In this document: in pieces, positions 1-9,416 of the stretch
How positions within the stretch are numbered: position 1 is the first letter of the stretch
How the letters are laid out: each line of letters starts with the position of its first letter
Source of the DNA: Flavobacterium frigidimaris
Lineage (GTDB): Bacteria > Bacteroidota > Bacteroidia > Flavobacteriales > Flavobacteriaceae
NCBI GenBank assembly: GCA_900129595.1
Contig: FQWG01000001.1
Coordinates: forward strand, 248,001-312,000
Reading direction: 5' to 3'
DNA length: 64,000 nucleotides
The notes under the pieces: generated by a model
Databases searched by the model: none
Seen by the model: only the letters and a program-made list of their open reading frames with translations
What the model was told of the DNA's origin: nothing
Position numbers and translations under genes: made by a program

Positions 1-662
1 TTATAGTCATTCCATTTTTTATCGCCAAAAACCTTCACTTTTATTCCATTTTTGGCCAGATACAAAATACTGTCACAGCGTTCCTTTTCCCAGGCACCAA
101 TAAATCCCACATCCCCGCCTAATTGCTGCATTTCATCTTCGCTAAGAATTCTGGGATAATGAAAAGTCTGCTCGTAATGCTTGTTCGTAAATTCTATTTT
201 TCGGGCGCCAAGACGTCGCATGTCTTCCAGGATATATGATTTTGTTGTAAAGTGTATGTCATAAAGCGGAATACAATCGAGATAATTTTGACTCTGATTG
301 TGCCGTAAAGCCATATTATCCGGCGAATAACTCACAATTTTTGTATTGGGAGAAAGTTTCTTTATATGATTCAGGGTTTTACTGTTTACCGTGATTCCTT
401 TGTCTATCCAGACAATATCGTAAGGAGATTCGATAGCTTTATTTATAAACTTTTTTATTGTTTTGTTGGCTAATGAATTATCAGGCAATTGGATCGGCAA
501 ACCGTATTGAAACAAACGATTAGCAATTCGATACCAGATCGAAAAAGGTTTCTTGCGGGTATTCACCACATGAACTTCATCTGAAACCTTTTTTAATGCC
601 CAATGACGGTGCAGACATGTATTAGACAAGCCTGACATGGTTCCTATAGATAATATCTTCAC
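1..662 (-). CDS. Glycosyltransferase, CgeB/DUF3880-like (partial, runs off left edge)
   Basis: About 220 codons are visible, from a GTG at 662 to the window edge with no stop. The first strand, KILSIGTMSG, fits the opening Rossmann strand of a GT-B glycosyltransferase. Further on come DIVWIDKG, KIVSYSPDN, a segment ending in DMRRLGARKI, then DVGFIGAWEKER and KVFGDKKW. That order resembles CgeB-type transferases, where the sugar-nucleotide domain begins after the 'FIG..ER' motif. An in-frame TAA at 675-677 limits the start to GTG 662 or ATG 638; the GTG is preferred because ATG 638 would remove the first strand. It is the last visible gene of the minus-strand glycan cluster, about 70 bp after the pyruvyl transferase, so it probably adds one sugar to the same repeat unit. 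Donor and acceptor cannot be read from the sequence. Confidence 0.7.
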   Translation of the reverse strand, partial: MKILSIGTMSGLSNTCLHRHWALKKVSDEVHVVNTRKKPFSIWYRIANRLFQYGLPIQLPDNSLANKTIKKFINKAIESPYDIVWIDKGITVNSKTLNHIKKLSPNTKIVSYSPDNMALRHNQSQNYLDCIPLYDIHFTTKSYILEDMRRLGARKIEFTNKHYEQTFHYPRILSEDEMQQLGGDVGFIGAWEKERCDSILYLAKNGIKVKVFGDKKWNDY

Positions 663-734
663 TTTATTATATATTTATAAGTACTGTTTTTTTTGATAAA
701 AAACGGACTATGAAAGTTTTAGAATGCAGGTTCT

Positions 735-1655
735 TTAGTTTCTAATTGACTTATTTTCTTCTATTAAAGATTTTATGTCCTGAACAAATTCATCCGTCAG
801 AGACAGACTTTCTTTTAGTGCATCGGGATAAATAACAGCCTGCGCAATATCTGCTGCCAAATCTCCTGAAAACAAGACTGGTTTGTATTTATAAAAATCA
901 TACTTCTCAGATCTTGGTGCAAATAGTATACATTTCTTTTTCATTAAAATGCTCCAGTACACGGCATGGTAACTATTGGTTAAAACCACTTCAGAGCTTC
1001 CGATAAATTCAATCATTTCCTTTAATGAAGCACTGTTTGTAATTTTATCAAATTCATGAATTTCCTGCGGAAGATGGTGCGGAACATCTTTATGTGCCAC
1101 GACTCCAATATATCTCTTGACTGGATACTCCTGTTGTAATTCCGGTAAAGCACAGGTAGCGCAAGGCACATAACGAAAATCATTGTATTTGAAATCGCGA
1201 ACTGCAACCAAATTAAAAGCTTTGAAATCGACTTTTCTATTGATTTTCTGCTTTGCATTAGAATTGAATCCTGCGGACCATACTACTGCTTTCCCGGCTT
1301 TTTTTGCCGCTTTATTGATATTATAGTTCCATTCGGGCATGGCGTTAAGCAATCCTCCGCCGCCTACCAGTATGACATCATTCTTTTTAATCAATGAAAA
1401 ATCGACTTTATTTACATCGTGAACAATACACTTATAATGGTCAAATTCCGAAAGGAAATACTGATAATAACCACAAACTTTATCTCCGGTGTTATTGGTA
1501 ATATATCGGTGTATAAAATGAATTGTTGGAGTTGTGGTCGCGTAATTGTCGTTTAATACTTTTGTGGTATATTTTTTTCCGGATCTCCAAATTTGAAACA
1601 CGGTAAATAAATCGTACTTATTTACTAAAAGCCTGTAGGTATTTTTGATTGACAT
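735..1655 (-). CDS. Polysaccharide pyruvyl transferase family protein
   Basis: 306 residues, a normal length for the PF04230 family, whose members move pyruvate from phosphoenolpyruvate onto a sugar of a cell-surface polysaccharide (CsaB, WcaK, Pvg1 type). Visible family marks are NTGDKVCGYYQYF near residue 55 (the usual N-x-GD entry), DVILVGGGGLL near 95, a stretch with VAVRD near 150, and VLTNSYHAVYWSILM near 225, which matches the conserved 'S.R.H' segment before the C-terminal strand. There is no signal peptide, so it is cytosolic. It lies between the flippase and a glycosyltransferase on the same strand. A pyruvate ketal would add negative charge to the glycan. The family call is firm; the sugar acceptor is unknown. 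Confidence 0.85.
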   Translation of the reverse strand: MSIKNTYRLLVNKYDLFTVFQIWRSGKKYTTKVLNDNYATTTPTIHFIHRYITNNTGDKVCGYYQYFLSEFDHYKCIVHDVNKVDFSLIKKNDVILVGGGGLLNAMPEWNYNINKAAKKAGKAVVWSAGFNSNAKQKINRKVDFKAFNLVAVRDFKYNDFRYVPCATCALPELQQEYPVKRYIGVVAHKDVPHHLPQEIHEFDKITNSASLKEMIEFIGSSEVVLTNSYHAVYWSILMKKKCILFAPRSEKYDFYKYKPVLFSGDLAADIAQAVIYPDALKESLSLTDEFVQDIKSLIEENKSIRN

Positions 1656-1689
1656 TGTTTTGGTATTTTATTGGCCTCTTTTCGAGCAA

Positions 1690-3057
1690 TTAGTTCGCTG
1701 TAAAAGTTGCTTTACTTTTTTTTAAAATAAATTTTACCTGATCCCATAATCCCGCATACATTTCTTTAAAGCTGATGTTAAGAAACTTATTGTTATTCCT
1801 TACTGTGTATACAAAAAGGGCAAATTCTGTCAGTACTAGTGCCAAAGGAATCAGGTTCATATTGGGTTCTATTTTTAGAAACACATAACACAATGCTACT
1901 CCGGCAACCTGAGAGATTAAAAATACTATCGTAAAGCGAACGTGGGTGTTGGTAGAAAGCGGAATGACACTTGACAATCCTGAAAGGCAGGAAATCAGCA
2001 GTACAAACAACATTCCGATAAAGAAAACTTCATTGAAGACGATCGCATGTTTTGTCCACTCCAGATAGATTGTTTTTCCTGTAAACAAGAGTATAACAAT
2101 ACAAAACACAGTAGTCACAAATGTGATTACAAGTGATTTATTGTAAATGTTCAATATCGTTTTATAATCTTTTCTGCCGTAAGCTGCACAAATTTCAGGA
2201 TTGATCGAAGTCGATAACATATTCATCATCTGACGCAGAAAATTAACGAGTGTTCTTGTTGTGGTAAAAACGACTAAAAAAGCTCCGCCCAGAAGTACAT
2301 TTACAACAAATACCATCCCCTGACTCGAAACAGCCTGTCCTAACGGAAAAAACATAAAGGCTAGCGACGGTTTCATAATCGATTTAAAAACTGCACCATC
2401 AAAATTGCGCAGGTAAAGCCCTGAAGCAAATGTTTTTCGGGAACTCAAATGCTTGAACAAGATTCCCGCTAAAGACGGAATCAGGTATATCGTAAGCATT
2501 AAAATGATATCCATTTTGAAAAAGATCCCGCAAAAAAGTACAATCAGCTCTGCCATACGTATCAGGTTATCTGCTACAATAACCACATGAGTTCTTGATG
2601 TAGCCCTAAAAATACCGTGATACACTCTGCCGTACATCATAGCAAAAACTTCGCACAAGAGTAAAACAAAGGCAACAGAAGTTTCGTTTTCAGTAAAATG
2701 CTGTACTCCAAGCATTCCCTTGAAACCCCAAAGTGAGAAGATCAAACCGGAAATTAAAATAAACACACCAAATACCGCTAAGACAAATAAGAACGCATTG
2801 GTTTGCAATTTCAGACACGTCTCATAATCCTTTTGATTGTACTTAATAACAAATTCATTATTACTTGCCCGGTTGAGCCCCATATCCGTCATCGCAAAAA
2901 ACGAGGAAAGCGCCGTAATCAATATCCAGTCCGCATATTTATCGATTCCCCAGTACATGATAAATAAGGGAACCATGGCGATCTGGTTCATAAAAGTAAC
3001 CCCCATTCCAAATATACTTGCCGCGAAATTTTTTACTATTGACTCATATACTGACAT
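1690..3057 (-). CDS. O-antigen/exopolysaccharide flippase, Wzx/MATE-like
   Basis: 455 residues from the preferred start and almost entirely hydrophobic, with 12-14 likely membrane helices. It resembles the PF01943/PF14667 polysaccharide flippases that carry undecaprenyl-linked repeat units across the inner membrane. The N-terminus (SIFGMGVTFMNQIAMVPLF) followed by 'WGIDKYADWILITAL' and 'MTDMGLNRASNNEF' is the typical first-helix pair and the conserved 'D.Gl' motif. The ATG at 3057 is chosen over an upstream TTG (3147) because the extra 30 residues are not membrane-like and run into the spacer. The next gene, for the pyruvyl transferase, starts 34 bp downstream, so the two are likely cotranscribed. 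No Wzy polymerase or Wza/Wzc is visible in this window, so the rest of the locus must lie to the left. Confidence 0.85.
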   Translation of the reverse strand: MSVYESIVKNFAASIFGMGVTFMNQIAMVPLFIMYWGIDKYADWILITALSSFFAMTDMGLNRASNNEFVIKYNQKDYETCLKLQTNAFLFVLAVFGVFILISGLIFSLWGFKGMLGVQHFTENETSVAFVLLLCEVFAMMYGRVYHGIFRATSRTHVVIVADNLIRMAELIVLFCGIFFKMDIILMLTIYLIPSLAGILFKHLSSRKTFASGLYLRNFDGAVFKSIMKPSLAFMFFPLGQAVSSQGMVFVVNVLLGGAFLVVFTTTRTLVNFLRQMMNMLSTSINPEICAAYGRKDYKTILNIYNKSLVITFVTTVFCIVILLFTGKTIYLEWTKHAIVFNEVFFIGMLFVLLISCLSGLSSVIPLSTNTHVRFTIVFLISQVAGVALCYVFLKIEPNMNLIPLALVLTEFALFVYTVRNNNKFLNISFKEMYAGLWDQVKFILKKSKATFTAN

Positions 3058-3389
3058 AATTGTACATATTTTTAAGGTTTTAATGAGAGGATTTGCTAAA
3101 ATATATTGTTCCTGTCCTGCCGAAAAAGAACAAAAAAGAAGACCCAAAGAATACGGCTGTACTTACTTATTACCGTAAGTACTTCAGCTGCAAGCATTAA
3201 CACGGTTTATAATTGTACCCCAAAACAATTAAAAGAAAATTAGATATACTATTAAGAAGATTTATCTTTGTGTTAACGGCATGTCAGATACCGTAATCAT
3301 TGGGTCTTTAGTTGGTTATTTATATGTTTTTGATTCGATTCTGCTATTATATTTAAACGTAATACGGGCGTATTTTTTCTGTACAGTGA
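3058..3389. other. Intergenic region upstream of the flippase
   Basis: No convincing gene. It contains a small perfect inverted repeat at 3159-3182 (arms GTACTTAC/GTAAGTAC, 8-nt loop), about 100 bp before the flippase start. The repeat is not followed by a T-run on either strand, so a protein-binding site or attenuator hairpin is as likely as a terminator. No clear TAnnTTTG box was found in the minus orientation. Confidence 0.4.
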
Positions 3390-3749
3390 TCAATTAACTA
3401 AATTAAATGTTTCATCAAAATACACCCGTAAATCATTTCTGTACCCTCTTTTTGTTTCGAGGCAATCCAATACCCCAATATTTTTTATATTTCCAAACTT
3501 ATTCACGAATTTAGGGCAGTGATTGCAAATTAATAACTGGATTCCGTGCGTATATAATCTTAACAAATCGATTAAATCATCTTCTGAATAAAACACAAAA
3601 ACGATCAGAGAAAGCTCTTTATTTATTTCATTTCCATAGATAATTGCTTTTTTATTGCCCGTGATAAATTTGATGTCTTTGAACTCATATTTTAAAAATC
3701 TCGAAAAATAATGAAAGTCATCAAAAACCAATACTTTACTTTGATCCAT
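3390..3749 (-). CDS. Small receiver-like (pseudo-REC) protein, paralogue of the one at 26.5 kb
   Basis: 119 residues of unknown function. The N-terminus, KVLVFDDFHYFSRFLKYEF, looks like the first strand and acidic pair of a response-regulator receiver domain. The middle strand (LSLIVFVFYSEDD) has no aspartate where the phosphoacceptor would sit, and there is no DNA-binding domain. It shares the 'KVLV.D...(Y/C)FSRFLKYEFK' block with the protein at 26096-26479 and the two run in parallel along their length. It sits alone between fcl and the flippase gene, with spacers of about 130 and 330 bp. A regulatory or adaptor role for the glycan locus is an inference. Confidence that this is a real gene is high because a second copy exists in the window. 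Confidence 0.7.
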   Translation of the reverse strand: MDQSKVLVFDDFHYFSRFLKYEFKDIKFITGNKKAIIYGNEINKELSLIVFVFYSEDDLIDLLRLYTHGIQLLICNHCPKFVNKFGNIKNIGVLDCLETKRGYRNDLRVYFDETFNLVN

Positions 3750-3879
3750 ACTTTTTAATTTTAAAAATTAATGTTTCATAAAAAAATATTTGAAACTATT
3801 ATTACTGCTTCAATCGCTTTTCTTAAGATGAAAAATAAAAATTCAGCATTCTTTACATTCAAACTTTTTTGAAATCAGA

Positions 3880-4836
3880 TTAGAAAGAAACTTTTTTTAC
3901 ATTTTCTACATTGGCCAGAAACCAGTTGTAGGTTTCCTCGATTCCTTCTTCTAAACCTACCTGATGTTTCCATCCCAATTGGTTCATTTTAGAACTGTCC
4001 ATTAATTTTCGTGGTGTTCCGTCCGGTTTTGTTGCATCCCAGATAATTTCTCCACGATGTCCCACAATCTGCTGTATCGTCCAGGCAAGTTGCTGAACAC
4101 TTAAGTCCTCTCCTGTTCCCACATTATAGAGATAATCCGGAAGTTGATTTTCTAAAGCAAAAACAACAGCCTGCGCCATATCATCTACAAAAAGAAACTC
4201 TCTCAGCGGTGTTCCTGTTCCCCAAAGTGTTACGGGTGAATGATCGTTTTCTTTGGCCTCATGAAATTTGCGTATCATCGCAGGTAAAACATGTGAACTT
4301 GTAAGATCAAAATTGTCGTGGATTCCGTATAAATTAGTAGGCATCAGACTCACGTAATCTTTTCCAAATTGTTTACGGATTGCTTCACAGGCTTTAATTC
4401 CTGAAATCTTAGCCAGTGCATACCATTCATTCGTTGGTTCCAAAGAGTCTGTCAGCAGGTATTCTTCTAACAAAGGCTGCGGGGCCAGTTTAGGATAAAT
4501 ACAAGAACTTCCTAAAAAGATAAATTTCTCTATTCCTGCGTGCAAAGCAGTATCAATAAGGTTATTCTGGATCTGCATATTCTCCATAATAAATTGATAC
4601 GGATAATCTTTGTTCGCCAGAATCCCTCCTACTTTTGCTGCCGCATCAATAATGGCATCCGGTTTTTCTTTGGCGATAAAGGCTCTCACCGCTTCCTGAT
4701 TGCGCAGGTCTAATTCCTGACTTGACTGACCTATCAGATTCGAATATCCTTTCTTTTCTAATGCTCTCCAAACTGCTGAACCTACCATACCGCGATGTCC
4801 GGCAATATATATTTTTGCTGTTGTATCTAAACCCAT
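3880..4836 (-). CDS. fcl: GDP-L-fucose synthase
   Basis: 318 residues, the usual length. The enzyme epimerises and reduces GDP-4-keto-6-deoxy-D-mannose to GDP-L-fucose with NADPH in the cytosol. The N-terminal dinucleotide motif is IAGHRGMVGSA (residues 11-21). The extended-SDR catalytic set is visible: Ser111 in GSSCIYP, Tyr139 and Lys143 in YALAK. Cys112 and the later SSHVLP histidine match the epimerase acid/base residues known for the E. coli enzyme. The gene starts 2 bp after the gmd stop codon, so the two are one transcription unit and give the complete two-step pathway from GDP-mannose. The symbol wcaG is used for the same enzyme. Confidence 0.95.
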   Translation of the reverse strand: MGLDTTAKIYIAGHRGMVGSAVWRALEKKGYSNLIGQSSQELDLRNQEAVRAFIAKEKPDAIIDAAAKVGGILANKDYPYQFIMENMQIQNNLIDTALHAGIEKFIFLGSSCIYPKLAPQPLLEEYLLTDSLEPTNEWYALAKISGIKACEAIRKQFGKDYVSLMPTNLYGIHDNFDLTSSHVLPAMIRKFHEAKENDHSPVTLWGTGTPLREFLFVDDMAQAVVFALENQLPDYLYNVGTGEDLSVQQLAWTIQQIVGHRGEIIWDATKPDGTPRKLMDSSKMNQLGWKHQVGLEEGIEETYNWFLANVENVKKVSF

Positions 4837-4838
4837 TT

Positions 4839-5954
4839 TTATTCGTAATAGTTCATTGTTTGATATCCTGCTTCTTCCAGATGATGGTCTTTTTTCATCA
4901 GTTTCACGTCTGATTCCATCATGTCAGTTACTAAATCCTGTAAATCATATTCCGGAATCCAGCCTAATTTAGTGTTGGCTTTGGTGGCATCACCAATTAG
5001 TAATTCGACTTCTGTTGGACGGAAGTAACGTGGATTTACAGCCAAAACTTCTTTTCCGATCTCGATTTGATATTCCGGATTACGACAAACGGCCACATAA
5101 GCCTTTTCGTCTACACCAGTGCCTGTGAACTCTAATTCTACTCCAACGTGCGCAAAACTCATTCTGACAAATTCACGTACCGGGGTTGTAGTACCGGTTG
5201 CAATAACCCAATCTTCCGCTTCATCAGCCTGAAGAATCATCCACATCATACGCACATAATCCTTAGCATGTCCCCAATCTCTTTGTGCATCAAGATTTCC
5301 CAAATAAAATTTGTCCTGCAATCCTAAGGCAATTCTGGAAACCGCACGGGTGATTTTTCTGGTTACAAACGTTTCTCCACGAATAGGCGATTCATGATTG
5401 AATAAGATTCCGTTGCAGGCGTACATTCCGTAAGCTTCTCTGTAGTTCACCGTGATCCAGTAAGCATACATTTTTGCAACTGCATATGGAGAACGGGGAT
5501 AAAAAGGTGTTGTTTCTGACTGCGGAACTTCTTGTACTTTTCCGTATAACTCAGAAGTAGAAGCCTGATAAATACGGGTTTTCTTTTCTAATCCTAACAA
5601 ACGAACGGCATCTAAAACACGAAGTGTTCCTAAACCATCTGCGTTTCCTGTATATTCCGGTATCTCAAAAGAAACCTGAACGTGGCTCATCGCTGCCAGG
5701 TTATAAATCTCGTCGGGCTGAATCTGCTGAATCAAACGAATTAAATTCGTGCTGTCGGTCATGTCGCCATAATGCAGTATAAAACGCTGATTATTGACAT
5801 GTGGATCCTGATAAAGGTGATCGATACGATCTGTATTGAATAATGAACTTCTTCGTTTTACGCCATGAACGATGTAGCCTTTCTTTAATAAAAACTCACT
5901 TAAATAAGCGCCATCCTGACCAGTTACCCCTGTTATTAGTGCTACTTTAGCCAT
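4839..5954 (-). CDS. gmd: GDP-mannose 4,6-dehydratase
   Basis: 371 residues, full length. It converts GDP-D-mannose to GDP-4-keto-6-deoxy-D-mannose using bound NADP. The glycine motif [13 protein letters not shown] is at residues 9-20, followed by [14 protein letters not shown] and the [10 protein letters not shown] block. The catalytic Thr133 and Glu135 lie in ASTSELYG, with Tyr157 and Lys161 in SPYAVAK. '[16 protein letters not shown]' is the signature of true GMD enzymes as opposed to other short-chain dehydrogenases. It is followed immediately by fcl and preceded, after about 95 bp, by the mannose-1-phosphate guanylyltransferase gene. All steps from mannose-1-phosphate to GDP-L-fucose are therefore encoded in one direction. 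Confidence 0.96.
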   Translation of the reverse strand: MAKVALITGVTGQDGAYLSEFLLKKGYIVHGVKRRSSLFNTDRIDHLYQDPHVNNQRFILHYGDMTDSTNLIRLIQQIQPDEIYNLAAMSHVQVSFEIPEYTGNADGLGTLRVLDAVRLLGLEKKTRIYQASTSELYGKVQEVPQSETTPFYPRSPYAVAKMYAYWITVNYREAYGMYACNGILFNHESPIRGETFVTRKITRAVSRIALGLQDKFYLGNLDAQRDWGHAKDYVRMMWMILQADEAEDWVIATGTTTPVREFVRMSFAHVGVELEFTGTGVDEKAYVAVCRNPEYQIEIGKEVLAVNPRYFRPTEVELLIGDATKANTKLGWIPEYDLQDLVTDMMESDVKLMKKDHHLEEAGYQTMNYYE

Positions 5955-6048
5955 AATTATTTATCTTTTATTTTATTTTGATTTTTATTTTTCATCTTAT
6001 ATAGAGATGAACCCTGCCTTTTTTTAATTCCGATTTAGAAACTCATTC

Positions 6049-7053
6049 CTAAATCAGACAAGAACCTGATGATTCGAGTTGCTGATACACGTCTTTGACT
6101 TCTTGCGAATACTTTTTTTGCAGTACCAAAAGAGCATCAGGAGTATGAACCAACAGACAATTTTCAAGGCCTACAAAAGCTGTATGCACATCAGAACCGA
6201 TTACAATATTTCCGTTGAGATCTGCTGAGTGTCCGTTTTGCATCAGATAATCGTATACTGCTTCAAAAGATCCCAGATCAGACCATTCGAAATGAGTAGC
6301 GACTACTTTTATATTTTTGCTTCGTTCCATTACAGCATAGTCTACGCTGATAGAAGGGATTTGAAGAGACAATTCATAATTGAGCAACCCATCGACATTG
6401 TCCTGCCAAACCAATTGGGCATTCTTATAAAGTTCCGGTTCCTGTACTTTAAGTTCTTCTAAAAAGAAACCTGCTTTGAAACAAAACAAACCGCTATTCC
6501 ATAAAAACCTTCCGCTTTCGGTAAAAGAAATTGCTTTTTCTAAATCCGGTTTTTCATGAAATGCCAATACCGTATCTTCATCAAATTCGATATATCCGTA
6601 GCCCGTCTCCGGTCTTACGGGCTGTATGCCAAAAGTGACTAAAAAATTATTTTTAGCTAAATCGATTGCCTTCTCCAAAGCTGCTTTATATTGTACTTCT
6701 CCTTCTATAATATGATCAGAAGGTGTTACAATCAATATATCATCCGGATGTGCATTAAATGCGGCAAAAGCAATTGCCGCTGCAGTATTTCGTGGTGTGG
6801 CTTCGATAATATGCGTAAAAGGAACCGCTAGTTTTTTCATGACCTTTTCCGTCAAATGGCTATTGTCTCTATTGCCCACTACTACTACATCATCGGCCAC
6901 CGCTGCATTTCGTTCCAGAGTCAGCTCAAATAAAGATTTACCCTCAAATAAATCCAGATATTGTTTGGGCTGACTTTTACGGGACAAAGGCCAAAGCCTG
7001 CTTCCTACTCCTCCCGTTAGTACAACATGTATTATTTTATTGGCTGAACTCAT
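6049..7053 (-). CDS. Mannose-1-phosphate guanylyltransferase (nucleotidyltransferase domain only)
   Basis: 334 residues. It forms GDP-mannose from GTP and mannose-1-phosphate. The pyrophosphorylase signature GGVGSRLWPLSRKSQPKQ is at residues 14-31, with ATPRNTAAAIAFAA, a 'TPSDH' metal-binding motif, the 'RPETGYGYIE' loop, FHEKP and WNSGLFCF all in the expected order. The common bacterial ManC/AlgA has about 460-480 residues with a C-terminal cupin isomerase domain. Here the protein ends at the nucleotidyltransferase and that cupin is encoded separately at 10102-10617. The start overlaps the stop of the cytidylyltransferase gene by 4 bp (ATGA type), so the two are translationally coupled. It supplies gmd. 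Confidence 0.92.
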   Translation of the reverse strand: MSSANKIIHVVLTGGVGSRLWPLSRKSQPKQYLDLFEGKSLFELTLERNAAVADDVVVVGNRDNSHLTEKVMKKLAVPFTHIIEATPRNTAAAIAFAAFNAHPDDILIVTPSDHIIEGEVQYKAALEKAIDLAKNNFLVTFGIQPVRPETGYGYIEFDEDTVLAFHEKPDLEKAISFTESGRFLWNSGLFCFKAGFFLEELKVQEPELYKNAQLVWQDNVDGLLNYELSLQIPSISVDYAVMERSKNIKVVATHFEWSDLGSFEAVYDYLMQNGHSADLNGNIVIGSDVHTAFVGLENCLLVHTPDALLVLQKKYSQEVKDVYQQLESSGSCLI

Positions 7054-7478
7054 ATTTTCTCATTTAATAATTCAATCTGAAAAACCTCCCTGCGCAAATT
7101 AGAGCTCGAAAAACGATGGTCTCTCGTATTGAAATAAAGCTCGATTCCCTTTTCTTCGCAATAGTTTCTTCCTGTAAAATCTCTGTCCTTATATTCATCA
7201 CCCACAATACGCACGTCAATCTGAAAAGCTTTTAAGATATCTTCTAAATCCTGTTCTGTGGTATAAGGCACAATTTCATCAACAAACCTGCAAGCCTTCA
7301 ATTGAATATAACGTTCTACGACTGTCTGCGTGGGTTTGTTTTTGGTAGGTCTGTCAATAGTTGGATCCGTTTGTAAACCAACAATCAAATAATCACAATG
7401 TAATTTCGCTTCTTCAAGCATTTTCACATGACCTGCATGCAATAAATCAAAAGCACTAAAGGTTATTCCTGTTTTCAT
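7050..7478 (-). CDS. Cytidylyl-/adenylyltransferase, glycerol-3-phosphate cytidylyltransferase-like
   Basis: 142 residues, the size of TagD-type enzymes. The nucleotidyltransferase HxGH motif is HAGH at residues 14-17, after FSAFDLL. ERYIQLKACRFVDEIVPY is the usual helix after the nucleotide loop, and the C-terminal SSSNLRR corresponds to the family's second nucleotide-binding motif. Enzymes of this type make CDP-glycerol or a related CDP-polyol (TagD), or ADP-heptose in the RfaE family. TagD-like length and the polysaccharide context favour a glycerol- or phospho-polyol decoration of the glycan, but substrate is not decided by sequence alone. It is the first gene of the minus-strand operon; the guanylyltransferase gene overlaps its last 4 bp. 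Confidence 0.8.
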   Translation of the reverse strand: MKTGITFSAFDLLHAGHVKMLEEAKLHCDYLIVGLQTDPTIDRPTKNKPTQTVVERYIQLKACRFVDEIVPYTTEQDLEDILKAFQIDVRIVGDEYKDRDFTGRNYCEEKGIELYFNTRDHRFSSSNLRREVFQIELLNEKI

Positions 7479-8004
7479 AATAACTAAATATTGGTTTTTG
7501 CTTATATAAATGAGTGCAATAAATAATCGGGTTTAGAGAGGATATTTTTACAAATATTTCAAAATTGAACAAGGGTTCCCCGTGAATAGTTACATTTTAC
7601 TATCCCTTAAAAAATAAAATTTATTGTTTTTATGACTTGTTATGTTCAAAAAAATTGGAAAGCGGCTACAAAAAAACGACTGTCAACAGGGCAAAAGTAA
7701 GACGAACTCAGAAAAATCGAAACTGAATTTAGTGGTTAAAAAGTCTTAATAAGGAATAATTACAATTGAAAAGAACACCTGAAGAAATAAAACAGAATTA
7801 ATTTCACTTACCTATATATTAAGCCTATTTGAAACAAAAACAAACGGTTTCAGAGTGTTGCAGCGAGTAAAACAAAATCTTACAAAATACTAGTATTCAA
7901 CTAATTACAAACAAACACACCGCTTTACCAGTACTATATGTTTTAAGAAAAGTCACTATCAATAAATATCAATTTAACATTCAAAGAAGAACAGATAAAA
8001 TATT
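7479..8004. other. Divergent control region between the two polysaccharide operons
   Basis: 526 bp without a plausible gene, between the minus-strand cytidylyltransferase operon and the plus-strand UDP-glucose dehydrogenase gene. It is AT-rich with several A-tracts. A minus-strand -7 candidate is noted separately at 7692-7699 and would give a leader of about 200 nt. No exact TAnnTTTG box was found on the plus strand, so the dehydrogenase promoter is not assigned. Confidence 0.5.
7692..7699 (-). promoter_or_regulatory. Candidate -7 box for the GDP-fucose operon
   Basis: Read on the minus strand this is TACTTTTG, an exact TAnnTTTG match. No TTG lies at the expected upstream distance. If used, it would give a 5' leader of roughly 200 nt before the start at 7478, long enough to carry an antiterminator target. 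Confidence 0.35.
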
Positions 8005-9402
8005 ATGAAAACTAAAATTACCAAAATTTGCTGTATCGGTGCCGGTTATGTTGGTGGACCAACCATGGCCGTAATCGCTAAAAAATGTCCACACATACAA
8101 GTAACCGTTGTTGATTTAAATACAGAACGTATTGCTGCATGGAATGATGAAAATGTGGCCAACATTCCAATTTACGAACCAGGGCTTAGTGCAATAGTTG
8201 AAGAAGCCAGAGGAAGAAATTTATTTTTCTCTACTGATGTTGAAAAAGCAATCGAAGAAGCTCAGATTATTTTTATCTCTGTAAATACACCAACGAAAAC
8301 CTACGGAAAGGGAAAAGGAAAAGCGGCCGACTTAAAATACATTGAACTTTGCGCGAGACAAATCGCTAAAATTTCAAAAGATGATAAAATTGTCGTAGAG
8401 AAATCAACCTTACCGGTACGAACTGCTGAGGCTATCAAAAGTATTCTGGACAATACCGGAAATGGTGTGCAATTTCAGATCTTATCTAATCCTGAATTCC
8501 TGGCAGAAGGAACGGCCGTTACTGATTTATTACATCCGGACCGTATCTTAATTGGTGGCGAATCGACTCCTGAAGGACAAGAAGCAATACAGGCTTTGGT
8601 GGATGTTTACAGCAATTGGGTTCCGGAAGAAAAAATCCTTACTACTAATGTCTGGTCTTCAGAATTGTCTAAGTTAACGGCTAATGCGTTTCTGGCACAG
8701 CGAATTTCTTCGATAAATGCCTTATCTGAACTTTGTGAAAAAACGGGCGCTGATGTAAACGAAGTCGCAAAAGCAATTGGAATGGACAGCCGAATTGGAC
8801 CTAAATTCCTAAAAGCATCAGTTGGATTTGGAGGTTCTTGTTTTCAAAAAGACATTTTAAATTTAGTCTATATCGCAAAATCATACGGACTGGATGAAGT
8901 GGCTGATTATTGGGAACAGGTAATTATTATGAATGATTATCAGAAAAAAAGATTCTCGACTAAAATAACACAAACCTTATACAATACGGTTGCTGATAAA
9001 AAAATAACCTTTTTGGGATGGGCTTTCAAAAAAGACACTAATGATACGAGAGAATCAGCCGCTATTTATGTCGCAGACGATTTGATTGCGGAACAAGCCA
9101 AAATTGCCGTTTATGATCCTAAAGTAAGTAAAGAAAAAATTCTGGCAGATTTAGATTATCTAAAAACCAGATCTCCGGAAGAAAACACAGCGAGTTTATC
9201 TTCTTATCAAAATCCTTACGAAGCGTGTCAGGAATCACATGCCATTGCAGTTCTGACAGAATGGGATGAATTTACTACTTATGACTGGCAAAAAATATAC
9301 GACTCGATGCTAAAACCTGCGTTTGTATTTGATGGCAGAAATATCTTAAATAAAACAACACTGGAAACTATTGGTTTCATATATCAGGCAATTGGGTCTT
9401 AA
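8005..9402 (+). CDS. UDP-glucose 6-dehydrogenase, animal/plant-like type
   Basis: 465 residues. It oxidises UDP-glucose to UDP-glucuronate with two NAD+. The NAD motif GAGYVGGPT is at residues 12-20; [23 protein letters not shown], the [14 protein letters not shown] helix and [11 protein letters not shown] follow, with the catalytic Cys279. The sequence follows the animal UGDH pattern closely ([50 protein letters not shown]). Typical bacterial Ugd proteins are shorter and differ in these blocks. A GDP-mannose dehydrogenase role is less likely given this match. It opens the plus-strand group followed by the NusG-like factor gene. UDP-glucuronate would provide a uronic acid for the glycan. Confidence 0.92.
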   Translation: MKTKITKICCIGAGYVGGPTMAVIAKKCPHIQVTVVDLNTERIAAWNDENVANIPIYEPGLSAIVEEARGRNLFFSTDVEKAIEEAQIIFISVNTPTKTYGKGKGKAADLKYIELCARQIAKISKDDKIVVEKSTLPVRTAEAIKSILDNTGNGVQFQILSNPEFLAEGTAVTDLLHPDRILIGGESTPEGQEAIQALVDVYSNWVPEEKILTTNVWSSELSKLTANAFLAQRISSINALSELCEKTGADVNEVAKAIGMDSRIGPKFLKASVGFGGSCFQKDILNLVYIAKSYGLDEVADYWEQVIIMNDYQKKRFSTKITQTLYNTVADKKITFLGWAFKKDTNDTRESAAIYVADDLIAEQAKIAVYDPKVSKEKILADLDYLKTRSPEENTASLSSYQNPYEACQESHAIAVLTEWDEFTTYDWQKIYDSMLKPAFVFDGRNILNKTTLETIGFIYQAIGS

Positions 9403-9416
9403 ATCGTTATAAAAAA

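Noticed and set aside
3058..3147. N-terminal extension of the flippase from a TTG
   Set aside because: The extra 30 residues are not membrane-like. The ATG at 3057 directly precedes the first expected helix.
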